From: Microbacterium arborescens
Lineage (GTDB): Bacteria > Actinomycetota > Actinomycetes > Actinomycetales > Microbacteriaceae
DNA length: 64,000 bases
Reading direction: 5' to 3'
Assembly: GCF_030369635.1 (NCBI RefSeq)
Contig: NZ_CP128474.1
Span: 1 to 64,000 of the forward strand
In this document: positions 44,561 through 53,567 of the stretch, one piece after another
How the letters are laid out: the number at the start of each line of letters is the position of its first letter
Position numbering within the stretch: position 1 is the stretch's first letter
Position numbers and translations under genes: made by a program
The notes under the pieces: generated by a model
What the model was told of the DNA's origin: nothing
What the model saw: the letters and a program-made list of their open reading frames with translations, nothing else
Databases searched by the model: none

Positions 44561-45265
44561 CTATGTGCGCGATGACACGGAGTACGGCGTGAGGGTGCCG
44601 TCGACCATCTCCAGAACGCGGTCGCAGTGCTCGAGGACGTCATGGTCGTGGGTCACCATGACGACGGCCACATCGGAGCGATGCGCCTGATCGGCGAGAA
44701 GCTGAACGACCTCGTGACTGCGCGCGCGGTCGAGCGCCGCGGTCGGTTCGTCCACGAGCAGAAGCGCCGGGGAGTTGACGAGCGCGCGGGCGATGCCGAC
44801 CCGCTGCCGCTCACCGCCGGAGAGCTGACCGGGGCGGTGGTTCGCCCGATGGCTCATGCCGACCGCCTCGAGGAGCGCTGCGGGGTCGACCGAGGAGTTG
44901 CCGGCGATCCGTCCCGCGAGGCGGAGCTGATCGGCCGCGGAGAGGGCGGGGATGAGGTTGCCCGACTGGAACACGAAGCCGATCGTGTTGCGGCGGAAAC
45001 GCGCGGCCGCGTTGTTGCCCAACGTCGCGAGGTCGGTGCCCTTCACCCGAACGGTGCCCGAGTCGGCGGTCGTCAGGGCGCCGGCCACCGCGAGCAGCGA
45101 CGACTTGCCCGAGCCGGACGGTCCGACGATGGCCACGAGCTCGCCGGAGGGCACGGTGAGCGAGACGCCGTCGAGGGCGCGGATGCGGGTGTCGCCGTCT
45201 CCTCGTTCGAGGGTGACATCGCGGATGTCGAGAGCGGCGGTACGTGTGCGGGTGGTGGTGGTCAT
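44561..45265 (-). CDS. ABC transporter ATP-binding protein (LolD/MacB type)
   Basis: ATPase partner of the FtsX-type permease just upstream. The 234-residue protein carries Walker A VGPSGSGKSSLL, Q-loop FVFQSGNLIPAL, signature LSGGERQRVGIARAL, Walker B LLLVDEPTAALD and the switch His in MVTHDHDVL. Its ATG overlaps the permease stop. Such pairs export peptides, lipids or antibiotics or act in stress sensing; the cargo is unknown. Confidence 0.94.
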   Translation of the reverse strand: MTTTTRTRTAALDIRDVTLERGDGDTRIRALDGVSLTVPSGELVAIVGPSGSGKSSLLAVAGALTTADSGTVRVKGTDLATLGNNAAARFRRNTIGFVFQSGNLIPALSAADQLRLAGRIAGNSSVDPAALLEAVGMSHRANHRPGQLSGGERQRVGIARALVNSPALLLVDEPTAALDRARSHEVVQLLADQAHRSDVAVVMVTHDHDVLEHCDRVLEMVDGTLTPYSVSSRT

Positions 45266-46404
45266 CGCTGTCCTCCGAGGGCGGTGAGGGGGTCGACGCG
45301 GGAGATGCGGAGCACCGCCGCGGCGGCGCCGATGAGGCCGAGCACGATGGTCAGTACGCTGGCGATCGCGATCGGTCCCGCTTCGAGGTCGAAGGGCATC
45401 GCGTCGGGCATGAGGGCGCCGAGTCCGACACCGGCGCCGATGCCGATCGCCGTGAACCCGACGAGAAGGATCGCGGCCTGGGCCATGCTGTCGCGCAGGA
45501 GGTATGCCCGGGAGGCGCCGACGGCGCGGAGGATCGCGATCTCGCCGGTGCGCTGGATCGTCCACACCGTGAAGAACGCGCCGACGACGAGCGCGCAGAT
45601 GGCGTAGAGGAACACCTGGATCATCATCAGGGTGAGGGTCTCGGCCTCGTATCCGGGGGAGGCGTTGAACGCTTCGGTGCGCGACATCGACATCGTGCCG
45701 GCGGCCGCGTCGATGGCCGTGAGGTCGGTCGCTGCGGGCGCTTCGAGCGCGACCACGCTGGAGTATTCGTAGTCGAGAGTCGCGATCTGGTCGGCCGTCG
45801 GGGCTCCGGGCTGCGCGGTGTTGGACGCGATCAGACGCCAGGTGTCGATCGGGAGGTAGGCGACGTCGACGTGCCCGAAGGTCGCTTGACCCTCGGTGAA
45901 GCCGACGACGGTGAGCTCGAGTCCGATGCGGTCGAGCGTGACGACGGCGCCGAGCTCGACGCCCTCGCCCTCCAGAGACTCGGAGACGACGATGCCGCCG
46001 AGCTCATCGCCCACCGAGGCGCCGCTCGACACGGACGGGTCGAGGAAGCCCCCCGGCTCGATGCCGAAGAGGGTGAGGTCGATCTGCTCGTCGTCGCCGG
46101 TCGTGCCGTTGACGATGCTGACGCCCATGGGCTCCGCCTCGTCGACACCGTCGGCGCCGCGCCAGGCGGCGAGCTGCTCGCCGTCGACGAGCGAGCGGCT
46201 GAAGGCGTTATCGGTGATCGTGCCTTCGTCGAAGGCGAAGGCGGTGGCGCGCATCGACTTGAGTCCGGAGACTCCGTCGTTCACGAGACCGGAAGAGAGA
46301 CCCGAGAGCAGCACGACGAGCACGGCGATCAGAGCGATCACGACACCCATCAGTGTGAACCGGCCTCGGGCGAACCGCAGTTCGCGCACAGCGAGGAACA
46401 TCAT
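45262..46404 (-). CDS. FtsX/MacB-type ABC transporter permease
   Basis: Permease of 380 residues with four membrane helices in the MacB layout: one near the N-terminus (GVVIALIAVLVVLLSGLSSG), a large extracytoplasmic domain (about 45-240), then three C-terminal helices including IQRTGEIAILRAVGASRAYL, the FtsX-family coupling region. Start ATG 46404 is one of two adjacent ATGs after a GTG. A strong inverted repeat 41 bases upstream suggests repressor control. Confidence 0.93.
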   Translation of the reverse strand: MMFLAVRELRFARGRFTLMGVVIALIAVLVVLLSGLSSGLVNDGVSGLKSMRATAFAFDEGTITDNAFSRSLVDGEQLAAWRGADGVDEAEPMGVSIVNGTTGDDEQIDLTLFGIEPGGFLDPSVSSGASVGDELGGIVVSESLEGEGVELGAVVTLDRIGLELTVVGFTEGQATFGHVDVAYLPIDTWRLIASNTAQPGAPTADQIATLDYEYSSVVALEAPAATDLTAIDAAAGTMSMSRTEAFNASPGYEAETLTLMMIQVFLYAICALVVGAFFTVWTIQRTGEIAILRAVGASRAYLLRDSMAQAAILLVGFTAIGIGAGVGLGALMPDAMPFDLEAGPIAIASVLTIVLGLIGAAAAVLRISRVDPLTALGGQR

Positions 46405-46444
46405 CACGTCCTAAGGGGAGGAAGGTGGCGGGCGCCACCGAACC

Positions 46445-46477
46445 GACACACTGTCGGCATCTTCCTGACAGTGTGTC
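46445..46477. promoter_or_regulatory. Inverted repeat, likely operator of the ABC exporter operon
   Basis: Perfect 11-bp arms GACACACTGTC / GACAGTGTGTC separated by 11 bases, located 41-73 bases upstream of the permease start. The TetR gene at 46991-47593 is the nearest regulator and the best candidate binder. Confidence 0.75.
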
Positions 46478-46517
46478 ACTAACTTCGGACGAGGTCAAAT
46501 GTCGCGCCTCTCGGAAG

Positions 46518-46994
46518 CTAGAACTCGAAGATCGTCGCTAACTCGTCCGATATGAGAACTGTGCGCGGAAGGCCCTTCAGCTCCTCTGGATCCACCTCGA
46601 TACCGCGCACTCGAGCCGCTTGCGCATAGTCCTCCCAGGGGAACGACTCGCCGTCCGCTCCGTCGGCCCGAACGAGGTCAAGAACTTCGTCGATCACGTC
46701 CTGCGCGGCGCGCTTCCAGCTCACGGGCCTCACCCGCCCATGTGTGAACGAACTCACGCCGCGGTCCATGTCGAGGCGCACCATCGAATCATCCGACATC
46801 CGCAGATACTGCGTGATCTTCATGCTCATGGTGGGGCGTTTGCCACCGACAAGCGGTTCATCCAGCTCGCAGATGATGACCAGCCCTGTGACAGAAAGCT
46901 CCGACAGCACGAAGGCTCGCCGCTGGGCTGCTGCGCAGTACTCGCCGGCCGGGCGCAGAGGGATGTACCGGATCTGCTCGCCCCCTTCGCTCAT
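46518..46994 (-). CDS. Hypothetical protein co-transcribed with TetR
   Basis: A 158-residue soluble protein of unknown function. It starts MSEGGEQIRYIPLRPAGEYC, has a beta-rich N-terminal half (LSVTGLVIICELDEPL, MSMKITQYLRM) and a helical C-terminal half (KRAAQDVIDEVLDLVRADGA). ATG overlaps the TetR stop by 4 bases, showing coupling with the regulator. The frame upstream of this ATG is a shadow of the TetR gene. Confidence 0.7.
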   Translation of the reverse strand: MSEGGEQIRYIPLRPAGEYCAAAQRRAFVLSELSVTGLVIICELDEPLVGGKRPTMSMKITQYLRMSDDSMVRLDMDRGVSSFTHGRVRPVSWKRAAQDVIDEVLDLVRADGADGESFPWEDYAQAARVRGIEVDPEELKGLPRTVLISDELATIFEF

Positions 46995-47593
46995 GCTGGC
47001 GAGGTATCCGAGCGGGTGTCGCCGTGCACGCCTCCATCGAGAACCGCGATCACGCCCGCGATCACATCGTCGGCATCGGCCCCGTGCTCGACGAGCTGCA
47101 TGCCGGCGTTGATCACTCCCTGCACGAGAGCCGCCTGGGTCGCGGCATCCGGAATCCGGAGCTCTTCGAGAAGGTGGCGAAGCGGCGCGGTGAGCGCGTC
47201 GTGCATCGCCATGATCGCCTCGACGTTCTTCGGCGAGATGTCGGTCTGTTGCAGTCCTGTGGCGAGCGTGTGCTTTCCGTCGGCCGTCATCCGGATCGTC
47301 GCGGTGACGTAGGCGTGGAGGCGATCGCGGCCCGGTCCGGCGACATCCATCGCGGTCTGGAGCTCGGCACCCCACTCGTCGAACGCCCGCATCGCGATCG
47401 CGGCGAGGAGGTCGTCCTTCGACGGGAAGTACTCGTAGAAGCTCGAGCGGGAGAGCCCGGCCCTCTCGCAGACGGATCGGGGCGTGATCGCGGCGACGCC
47501 GGCCTCTGCGATGATCGCCTTCGCCGAGGCGAGGAGCGCCTCATGTTGCGCGACGCGGTGTTCCGCGACGGTCGGGGCGGTGATCTTCGGCAC
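46991..47593 (-). CDS. TetR-family transcriptional regulator
   Basis: A 200-residue regulator with HTH region AKAIIAEAGVAAITPRSVCE and RAGLSRSSFYEYFPSKDDLL, the standard TetR recognition-helix pattern, and an all-helical C-terminal domain. It is divergent from the aldo/keto reductase (90 bases apart) and upstream of the ABC operon, so it may control either. The inverted repeat at 46445-46477 favours the ABC operon. Confidence 0.93.
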   Translation of the reverse strand: MPKITAPTVAEHRVAQHEALLASAKAIIAEAGVAAITPRSVCERAGLSRSSFYEYFPSKDDLLAAIAMRAFDEWGAELQTAMDVAGPGRDRLHAYVTATIRMTADGKHTLATGLQQTDISPKNVEAIMAMHDALTAPLRHLLEELRIPDAATQAALVQGVINAGMQLVEHGADADDVIAGVIAVLDGGVHGDTRSDTSPA

Positions 47594-47683
47594 GGCCCCA
47601 TTATGGTTCTCGTCGATAAGACCCGCCCGGCCCGGTCGCCGTGTGGCGGGAATGTCTCGCCCGCTTCGCGCGCTGACATCTCC

Positions 47684-48556
47684 ATGACGACATCCAGCAC
47701 GTCCTCAGCCCACGCTTCCGGAACTTTTCGCATCGGCGGCGACCTCGAGGTCAACCGCCTCGGCTACGGCACGATGCAGCTCACCGGCCCCGGCGTCTGG
47801 GGCCCACCGAAGGACCACGACGAGGCGATCCGCGTTCTCAAGCGCGCCGTCGACCTCGGCGTGAACTTCTTCGACACCGCCGACTCGTACGGCCCCTACG
47901 TGGCAGAGGAGCTCCTCAAGGAGGCCCTCCACCCCTACGGCGACGACGTCGTGATCGCCACGAAGGCGGGGCTCACGCGCACCGGACCCAACGAATGGCC
48001 GCCGCTCGGACGCCCCGAGTACCTCCGTCAGGAAGCCGAGATGAGCCTCCGCCGCCTCGGTCTGGAGCGCATCGACCTCTTCCAGCTGCACCGCATCGAC
48101 CCGCAGGTTCCGCTCGAGGACCAGGTCGGCGAACTGAAGAAGCTCCAGGACGAAGGCAAGATCCGCCACATCGGGCTCTCCGAGGTCACTGTCGATCAGG
48201 TGAAGGCCGCGCAGCAGATCGCGACGATCGTCTCGGTGCAGAACCTCTATAACCTGCAGAAGCGGGATGCCGAAGAGCTGCTCGATTGGTCGACGGAGCA
48301 GGGCATCGGCTTCATTCCGTGGTTCCCGCTCGCCACCGGCGGTCTCACCGGCGCAGACTCGCCTCTCAGCGAGCTCGCCGAGCGCAAGCAGGCATCCCCG
48401 GCCCAGATCGCGCTCGCCTGGCTGCTGAAGCGCTCGCCGGTGATGCTGCCGATCCCCGGCACCTCCAGCGTCGCCCACCTCGAGGACAACCTCCGCGGCG
48501 CCGAGATCGAGCTCACCGACGACGAGTTCGACGAGCTCTCGAAGCTCGGAGCCTGA
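47684..48556 (+). CDS. Aldo/keto reductase
   Basis: NADPH-dependent oxidoreductase of 290 residues. It has the family start LGYGTMQLTGPGVWGPP, the catalytic tetrad Asp/Tyr in FFDTADSYGPYVAEELL, Lys in VVIATKAGLTR and His in LFQLHRIDPQ, and the cofactor-binding end IPGTSSVAHLEDNLRG. Start ATG 47684 was chosen because upstream codons are antisense to TetR. The substrate is unknown. Confidence 0.94.
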   Translation: MTTSSTSSAHASGTFRIGGDLEVNRLGYGTMQLTGPGVWGPPKDHDEAIRVLKRAVDLGVNFFDTADSYGPYVAEELLKEALHPYGDDVVIATKAGLTRTGPNEWPPLGRPEYLRQEAEMSLRRLGLERIDLFQLHRIDPQVPLEDQVGELKKLQDEGKIRHIGLSEVTVDQVKAAQQIATIVSVQNLYNLQKRDAEELLDWSTEQGIGFIPWFPLATGGLTGADSPLSELAERKQASPAQIALAWLLKRSPVMLPIPGTSSVAHLEDNLRGAEIELTDDEFDELSKLGA

Positions 48557-48589
48557 CGGGCTCGGGCTGAGAGGCTCGGGCGCGCCGCG

Positions 48590-49288
48590 TCAGAACAAGC
48601 GCGGCGCGCCCGACTCGATGCCCTTCATGGCGTCATAGTCGAGCGTGACGCAGCGGATGCCGCGATCGGTGGCGAGCACCTTCGCCTGCGGCTTGATCTC
48701 CTGCGCCGCGAAGACCCCCGTGACGGGCGCAAGATGCGGGTCGCGGCCGAGCAGCTCGAGGTAGCGCGTCAGCTGCTCGACACCGTCGATGTCACCGCGG
48801 CGTTTCACTTCGACGGCGATCGTGCCACCGGCGGGATCGCGCAGCAGCAGATCGACCGGACCGATCGCCGTCGGGAACTCGCGGCGGACGAGCGTCAGAT
48901 CTTCGCCGATGACCTCGACCTGTTCCGCGAGCAGGCGCTGCAAGTCGGCCTCGACGCCGTCCTTGATGAGACCGGGGTCGACCCCCAGCTCGTGAGACGA
49001 GTCGTGGATCACCTCGTAGAGGCGCACGACGAGGGTGTCGCCCGACTTCGCGTGCGTCACCCGCCACTGCTCGACGACCTGCTCCTCGACATCCGGGTCA
49101 TCCTCGGGCGTCTCGACCGTGAGCGTGCAGGGCGGGCTCATCCAGTTCAGCGGCTTGTACGAGCCGCCGTCGGAGTGCACCAGCAGGCTGCCGTCGCCTT
49201 TGTGCACCAGCAGCCGGGTAGCCAGCGGAAGGTGAGCATTGAGGCGCCCCGTGTACTGAACGGAGCAGCGGGCGATGACGAGACGCAC
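48590..49288 (-). CDS. nucS: Mismatch-specific endonuclease NucS (EndoMS)
   Basis: Nuclease of the non-canonical mismatch repair of actinobacteria, which lack MutS/MutL; it is activated by the sliding clamp. The 232-residue protein begins [20 protein letters not shown], has an N-terminal beta domain ([11 protein letters not shown]) and a RecB-like nuclease core with [27 protein letters not shown] (catalytic D...ExK). The C-terminus ends GAPRLF, a probable clamp-binding tail. It follows an acetyltransferase gene by 9 bases. Confidence 0.95.
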   Translation of the reverse strand: MRLVIARCSVQYTGRLNAHLPLATRLLVHKGDGSLLVHSDGGSYKPLNWMSPPCTLTVETPEDDPDVEEQVVEQWRVTHAKSGDTLVVRLYEVIHDSSHELGVDPGLIKDGVEADLQRLLAEQVEVIGEDLTLVRREFPTAIGPVDLLLRDPAGGTIAVEVKRRGDIDGVEQLTRYLELLGRDPHLAPVTGVFAAQEIKPQAKVLATDRGIRCVTLDYDAMKGIESGAPRLF

Positions 49289-49297
49289 CCGTCGAGC

Positions 49298-49900
49298 CTA
49301 AGCGCTATCGCCGGGCGTCGTCGGCCTCGGCCCTCGTTCGAGCGGTGTCGTGGTCGGCGGGCCGTGGACGGAGAGCTCGTAGATGATCTCCAGACCATCC
49401 TCGTCATCCCACTGCTCGCCTCGCTCGACGAACCCGTAACCGTCGATCAGGGCTCGGGACGCGCCGTTGTCGGGACTGATCGTCGCGCGTACGGTTCGCA
49501 CGTCGGGGTGGGTGCGAGTAACGTCCAGAAGGATCTCGAGCGCCTGCCTCGCATATCCGCGGCGACGCAGCGCGGGGTCGACCCGATAGCCGACCTCGAC
49601 CATTCCGCTCTCATCAGGCGGGCCGTGGAAGCCGGCGACGCCGACGGCCGCGCCGAGGTGGGGATCGATGATGAGCCGGGTGATCCACGGAGCGTCACCG
49701 GGCGCGTTCCTGACCTGCGCGCTGCGGTACCGCCAGAGCCAGTCGCATTCCGGGCCTGTGAGGAACGGGTTGGCGTAGATCGGCTCGAGGCCCGCTGAGT
49801 CGCCCGAACCGAGGGCATGGAGCACCTGGTCGGGGACCATGTCGAGGTGGACGGCGGTGCCGGGGTCCGGGTGATGCCAGGGCTGTGTGGAGATCGTCAT
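49298..49900 (-). CDS. GNAT-family N-acetyltransferase (RimJ/RimL-like)
   Basis: A 200-residue acetyltransferase starting MTISTQPWHHPDPGTAVHLD, with EVGYRVDPALRRRGYARQAL (acetyl-CoA loop) and SRALIDGYGFVERGEQWDDE, as in the ribosomal-protein acetylase-like group. It lies 9 bases upstream of nucS and 47 after the CPBP gene. Substrate is not known. Confidence 0.9.
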   Translation of the reverse strand: MTISTQPWHHPDPGTAVHLDMVPDQVLHALGSGDSAGLEPIYANPFLTGPECDWLWRYRSAQVRNAPGDAPWITRLIIDPHLGAAVGVAGFHGPPDESGMVEVGYRVDPALRRRGYARQALEILLDVTRTHPDVRTVRATISPDNGASRALIDGYGFVERGEQWDDEDGLEIIYELSVHGPPTTTPLERGPRPTTPGDSA

Positions 49901-49947
49901 TGCGGATGATCCTGGCAGAGCAACGCCGCGGGCGCGCGCCCGTGTGT

Positions 49948-50688
49948 TCAGCCGAGATGCGCGGCGACGGTCGGGATGAGGATGGGCGCGTTGACGGCTG
50001 CGTGGAGCACCATGCAGGCGACGAGATTGCGGCGCCAGAGGTACAGCACGTAGATCGCCACGGTTCCACTCGCGTGATAGAGCAGCCATTCGGGTCCGAA
50101 GGTGAACAGATGCGGCACGACGAAGAACGGAAGGGTCGTGGCGACGGCGACCCAGCGTCGCCCGGTGAGCTCGGTCACCCGTTCGAGCGGGTAGCCGCGG
50201 AACAGTATCTCTTCGCAGATCGCGGCGCTGAGGATCATCGCGACGACCACCAGGATCGGGAGCGCGGCGATGGTGGCGGAGCCGGAGTCGGGCGATGTCT
50301 GCGGACGGATCAGCTGCGCGAGCCAACTCCATGCCATCGCGCCGCCGAAAAGGATGAGTGCCCACTCGAGGTCTTTGCCCGTCGGTCGCACGATGCGCAG
50401 TGACGAGAGCCGACGCCGTTCGACACCGAAAACCCAGGCGATGACGAGCGCTGTCGCGAGCACGTTCCAGAAGATCGCGGCTGCCGGGCCGGTAAGACCG
50501 ATGGCTGCGAGCGCGGGGCGGGGGTCGGTTCCCGCCGCGTGGAGGATCGCCGGCAGCCACATGGGCGACCACGCGAGCCCGATGCCGACGAGCGCGATCG
50601 CCCACGAGAGAGCACGGGGGCGCGGGCGCTGGGGCTCTGCCGGCGCTGCCTCCGCTGGTGCTACGGCGGGGTTCGATTCTGATTCCAC
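49948..50688 (-). CDS. CPBP-family intramembrane metalloprotease
   Basis: Integral membrane protein of 246 residues with about seven hydrophobic segments. The CPBP (Abi/CAAX-like) motifs are present: ICEEILFRGYPLERV (EExxxR) and VPHLFTFGPEW (first His motif), plus HAAVNAPI near the end. It is divergent from a TetR gene with overlapping palindromes in between, so it is probably the regulated target. Substrates are unknown. Confidence 0.92.
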   Translation of the reverse strand: MESESNPAVAPAEAAPAEPQRPRPRALSWAIALVGIGLAWSPMWLPAILHAAGTDPRPALAAIGLTGPAAAIFWNVLATALVIAWVFGVERRRLSSLRIVRPTGKDLEWALILFGGAMAWSWLAQLIRPQTSPDSGSATIAALPILVVVAMILSAAICEEILFRGYPLERVTELTGRRWVAVATTLPFFVVPHLFTFGPEWLLYHASGTVAIYVLYLWRRNLVACMVLHAAVNAPILIPTVAAHLG

Positions 50689-50694
50689 GACATC

Positions 50695-50724
50695 AGAGTA
50701 GCTACTCTAGAGTGATCGCTCTAG
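50695..50724. promoter_or_regulatory. Two overlapping palindromes, likely TetR operators
   Basis: A perfect 14-bp palindrome AGAGTAGCTACTCT (50695-50708) overlaps an 18-bp one, CTAGAGTGATCGCTCTAG (50707-50724, one mismatched pair). They fill the 55-base gap between the divergent CPBP and TetR genes and share the half-site AGAGT/ACTCT, the pattern expected for two regulator dimers. Confidence 0.85.
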
Positions 50725-50743
50725 TAATGATTCGAGGGCTATC

Positions 50744-51343
50744 GTGGCTCCCGTGCCACGCCGCCGCGATCCAGAACGCTTCGAAGAGCGACGCTCGGTG
50801 ATCCTGGATGCCGCGGCGGCCGAGTTCGCGGCATCCGGATACGCGGCCGCCACCACCGCATCGATCTACCGTCGCGCCGGAGTGTCGTCGGGCACGCTGT
50901 TCCACTACTTCCCGACGAAGCTCGACCTTCTGCTCGGGGTGCTGGAGTCGGGGCGTGCAGAGACGGCTCGGGCGCTCGCGGACATCGCGGAGGGAGCCGC
51001 GGGCACGGACGCCGTGCTGGCCTATGCCGCGCACGTCGAGGCGGAGCTCGCCGACGAGTTGTACCCCGGTCTGGTCCGCGCAATCGGCGACGTCGAGCGG
51101 CTCGAACCCGTGCGCGCAGCTCTCGCGGCCGAGACCGCGGCGATCGACGACTTCCTTGCGCGGAACCTCGTCCGCGCGCTCGACGAGGACCCCGCGACGT
51201 GCGCCGGCCAGGCCCGCGCGATCCGCTGGCTGCTCGATGGTGCAGCAGCCGACGCGCTCGCCGCGCCCGTCCCGCCCGGATCTCTCGTCGACGCGGTCCG
51301 CGCCCTGCTCGATGGCATGGGGGTGCTGTGGCCGAGGTCTTGA
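50744..51343 (+). CDS. TetR-family transcriptional regulator
   Basis: A 199-residue regulator with N-terminal HTH: ILDAAAAEFAASGYAAATTA and RRAGVSSGTLFHYFPTKLDL. GTG 50744 follows a GAGGG site at good distance; GTG 50753 is an alternative. It is divergent from the CPBP protease gene, with strong palindromes between them, so negative autoregulation and control of the protease are likely. Confidence 0.93.
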   Translation: MAPVPRRRDPERFEERRSVILDAAAAEFAASGYAAATTASIYRRAGVSSGTLFHYFPTKLDLLLGVLESGRAETARALADIAEGAAGTDAVLAYAAHVEAELADELYPGLVRAIGDVERLEPVRAALAAETAAIDDFLARNLVRALDEDPATCAGQARAIRWLLDGAAADALAAPVPPGSLVDAVRALLDGMGVLWPRS

Positions 51344-51790
51344 GCTGGCCGCGCCCCCAATCCGCGGGTTGTCCCGTCCTGCGTGGGTTGTGCCGTCGTC
51401 CGCCGGTTGTCCCGTCGTCAGGTTCAACTGCCGTTGAAGCCACCGCAGGCCGTCGGCGAGCACGGTTGAGCCTGTCGGCGGGACGGCGCAGCTCCGAAAG
51501 CGGCCCGCAGCATCACATTGCAGGGGGCTCGGCCGTCTGCCTGGTCTGCCGCGTCGGCATGAGCCTCGGAGCTCGGGCATCAGCGGTGCCGTCACCAGGC
51601 TCAGCGGACGCGAGGGCGCCGCAGGCCGTCAGCGAGCACGGCTGAGCCTGTCGACGGGACAGGGTCGCTCCGCTCACGCGACCCCCGCGCGTCGTCGCGC
51701 CCGGATCCTCCGTCCTCTCGACAGGCTGCGCGGCTGTCGCGGCATCGTAAACCGACCCTGAGAACGGGCCGAGCCTGTCGACGGGACCCG
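51344..51790. repeat. Gene-free stretch with dispersed GAGCCTGTCGACGGG repeats
   Basis: About 450 bases without a gene between TetR and HIT. It has two 40-base direct repeats (51445-51484 and 51621-51660, three mismatches) ending in GAGCCTGTCGACGGGAC, a third copy of that end at 51771-51787 and an inverted partial copy CTCGACAGGCTGCG at 51717-51730. Such GTCGACAGGCTC units are dispersed palindromic repeats in this family of bacteria; here several copies are clustered. Confidence 0.7.
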
Positions 51791-52165
51791 TCAGTAGTGG
51801 CCCCTGCCGATCACGGCGTGCCGCACCCCGCCGCGCGGATCGGCGACGTCGTCGGCGAACCGGGGAATGACGTGGATGTGAGCGTGGAAAACCGTCTGCC
51901 CCGCGGCGACACCGTCGTTGAACCCGACGTTGTAGCCATCGGGGTGGTGACTCTCGTCGAGCTGCAGCTTGATCAGGCTGATGAGGCGCATCGCGTCGCG
52001 GAGCTCGTCCGCGGTCGCGTCGAACCAGCTCGCGATCGGCCGCTTCGGAATGACGAGCGTGTGCCCGGGCGACACCGGGTTGGCGTCGCGTATCGCGAAG
52101 ACGAGATCGGCCTCGGCGACCCGGTCCGCCACGGGCACCATCTCGAACACCGAGCGCGACGTCAT
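51791..52165 (-). CDS. HIT-family nucleotide-binding hydrolase
   Basis: A 124-residue histidine-triad protein, which usually hydrolyses adenosine phosphoramidates or dinucleoside polyphosphates. The triad is clear as VFHAHIHVIPRF, and the N-terminal part has SVFEMVPVADRVAEADLVFA and GHTLVIPKRP. Start ATG 52165 fits the family beginning; the frame upstream runs through the terminator and is not coding. Confidence 0.9.
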   Translation of the reverse strand: MTSRSVFEMVPVADRVAEADLVFAIRDANPVSPGHTLVIPKRPIASWFDATADELRDAMRLISLIKLQLDESHHPDGYNVGFNDGVAAGQTVFHAHIHVIPRFADDVADPRGGVRHAVIGRGHY

Positions 52166-52223
52166 CCGTCCACTCAACCGGATCGGCGGTGAAGCTGCCA
52201 GCCCACCCGGCCGCACGGTCAAC

Positions 52224-52280
52224 CGAGGTCCCAGTTCGGCCGGGAAAGGCGGCGGGATACCCGGCCCAAGTGGGACCTCG
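52224..52280. terminator. Strong hairpin between MFS and HIT genes
   Basis: Outer stem CGAGGTCCCA / TGGGACCTCG (10 bp) and inner stem GGCCGGG / CCCGGCC. It lies directly after the MFS stop on the minus strand, so it ends the MFS transcript. Confidence 0.75.
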
Positions 52281-52294
52281 CGGCGCGGGACGGG

Positions 52295-53554
52295 TCAGTG
52301 GCGGCCGGCGCCGACCTTCGCTCCGGGAAGGGGCTTCGCCGCGGACGAGGCGAGGCCCGAGGCTGCGACGAGCACGACCAGGATGAACAGCGTCGGCAGC
52401 AGGCCGATGTGGTCGCTGATGAACCCGAGGACGGGTGGCCCGCACAGGAACGCGACGTAACCGATGGTCGCTGCGGCGCTCACTCGCGCGGCCGCGCGGG
52501 CCGGGTCGTCGGCGGCGGCCGACATGCCGAGCGGGAAGCCGAGCGATGCCCCGATGCCCCACAGGGCGGCGCCCACGAAGACGAGCGGCAGGTTCGGGGC
52601 CAGGATGAACAGCAGGATGCCGGCTGTCGCGGCCACCGCGAGCACGCGCAGCGTCGCGACGCGGCCGAAGCGGTCGACGAGGGGTCCACCGAAGACGCGG
52701 ACGACGGTCATCGACACGCTGAAGACGGTGAGGGCCGCGGCGCCGATGGCGGCTGTTCCGCCCTCGTGCTCGACCACGCCGAGCGCGAGCCAGTCGTTGG
52801 CGCCGCCCTCGGCGAAGGCCATGCCGAGCATGATGATGCCGAGGGTGTAGGTCCGCGGCTCGCGCCAGGCCGACAGCGAGACCGCGAGGCGCTGACGCCA
52901 GCCGGGCGCGGGGCCGTCGACGCATGCCGCCTCCGGCGATGCGGTGTCGGCGGCGACGGCATCGGTGACCGCGCGACGCGGCACGCTCGCGATCGCGACG
53001 ATCGCGAGCACGACGATGAATGCGGCGATGGTGACGGCGTGGACGGCGACACCGATGCGCAGGCTCGCGGCGATGGCGCCGAGCCCGGCGCCGATCACGG
53101 TTCCGAAGCTGAAGAACGCGTGAAACAGCGGCAGGATCGTCTTGCCCGACTGCGTCTCGATGGCGGCGCCGTCGACGTTCATCATGACGTCGAGGCATCC
53201 GTTGCCGAACCCGAAGAGCGCGAGGCCGACGATGAGCATCGCGTACGAGTGGAAGAAGCCGCTGCCGAGCCCGAGGATCGCCAGCCCGATCGACAGGACG
53301 ATCAGCACGCCGAACATGCCGGTGCGCGTACCGAGCCGCGCGATGATGACCGAGCTGGCCGAGAGCCCGAGGATCGAGGCGATCCCCATCGCGAGCAGGG
53401 CGAGGCCGATCTCGCGGTTCTCGATGCCGAGGTCCGCTTTGATCGTCGGCACGCGCGCCGCCCAGGTGGCGATGCTCAGGCCGCTCGCGGCGAAGATCGC
53501 GAAGACGGCGTTGCGCCAGCGCAGGTAAACGGAACGGGAGAGCACGTCGGTCAC
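52295..53554 (-). CDS. MFS transporter (FucP/YbjJ-like)
   Basis: Twelve-helix transporter of 419 residues. It begins YLRWRNAVFAIFAASGLSIA, WAARVPTIKADLGIENREIG, which is the typical start of the YbjJ-like MFS group; helix pairs such as FGFGNGCLDVMMNVDGAAIE and AFFSFGTVIGAGLGA are also usual for it. It is divergent from a LacI repressor with a palindrome between, so it is probably the regulated gene and may carry a sugar or related solute. GTG start. Confidence 0.9.
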   Translation of the reverse strand: MTDVLSRSVYLRWRNAVFAIFAASGLSIATWAARVPTIKADLGIENREIGLALLAMGIASILGLSASSVIIARLGTRTGMFGVLIVLSIGLAILGLGSGFFHSYAMLIVGLALFGFGNGCLDVMMNVDGAAIETQSGKTILPLFHAFFSFGTVIGAGLGAIAASLRIGVAVHAVTIAAFIVVLAIVAIASVPRRAVTDAVAADTASPEAACVDGPAPGWRQRLAVSLSAWREPRTYTLGIIMLGMAFAEGGANDWLALGVVEHEGGTAAIGAAALTVFSVSMTVVRVFGGPLVDRFGRVATLRVLAVAATAGILLFILAPNLPLVFVGAALWGIGASLGFPLGMSAAADDPARAAARVSAAATIGYVAFLCGPPVLGFISDHIGLLPTLFILVVLVAASGLASSAAKPLPGAKVGAGRH

Positions 53555-53567
53555 GGGGTCAGCGTAC

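Noticed and set aside
47024..48556. Longer aldo/keto reductase frame
   Set aside because: Everything before ATG 47684 is antisense to the TetR gene.
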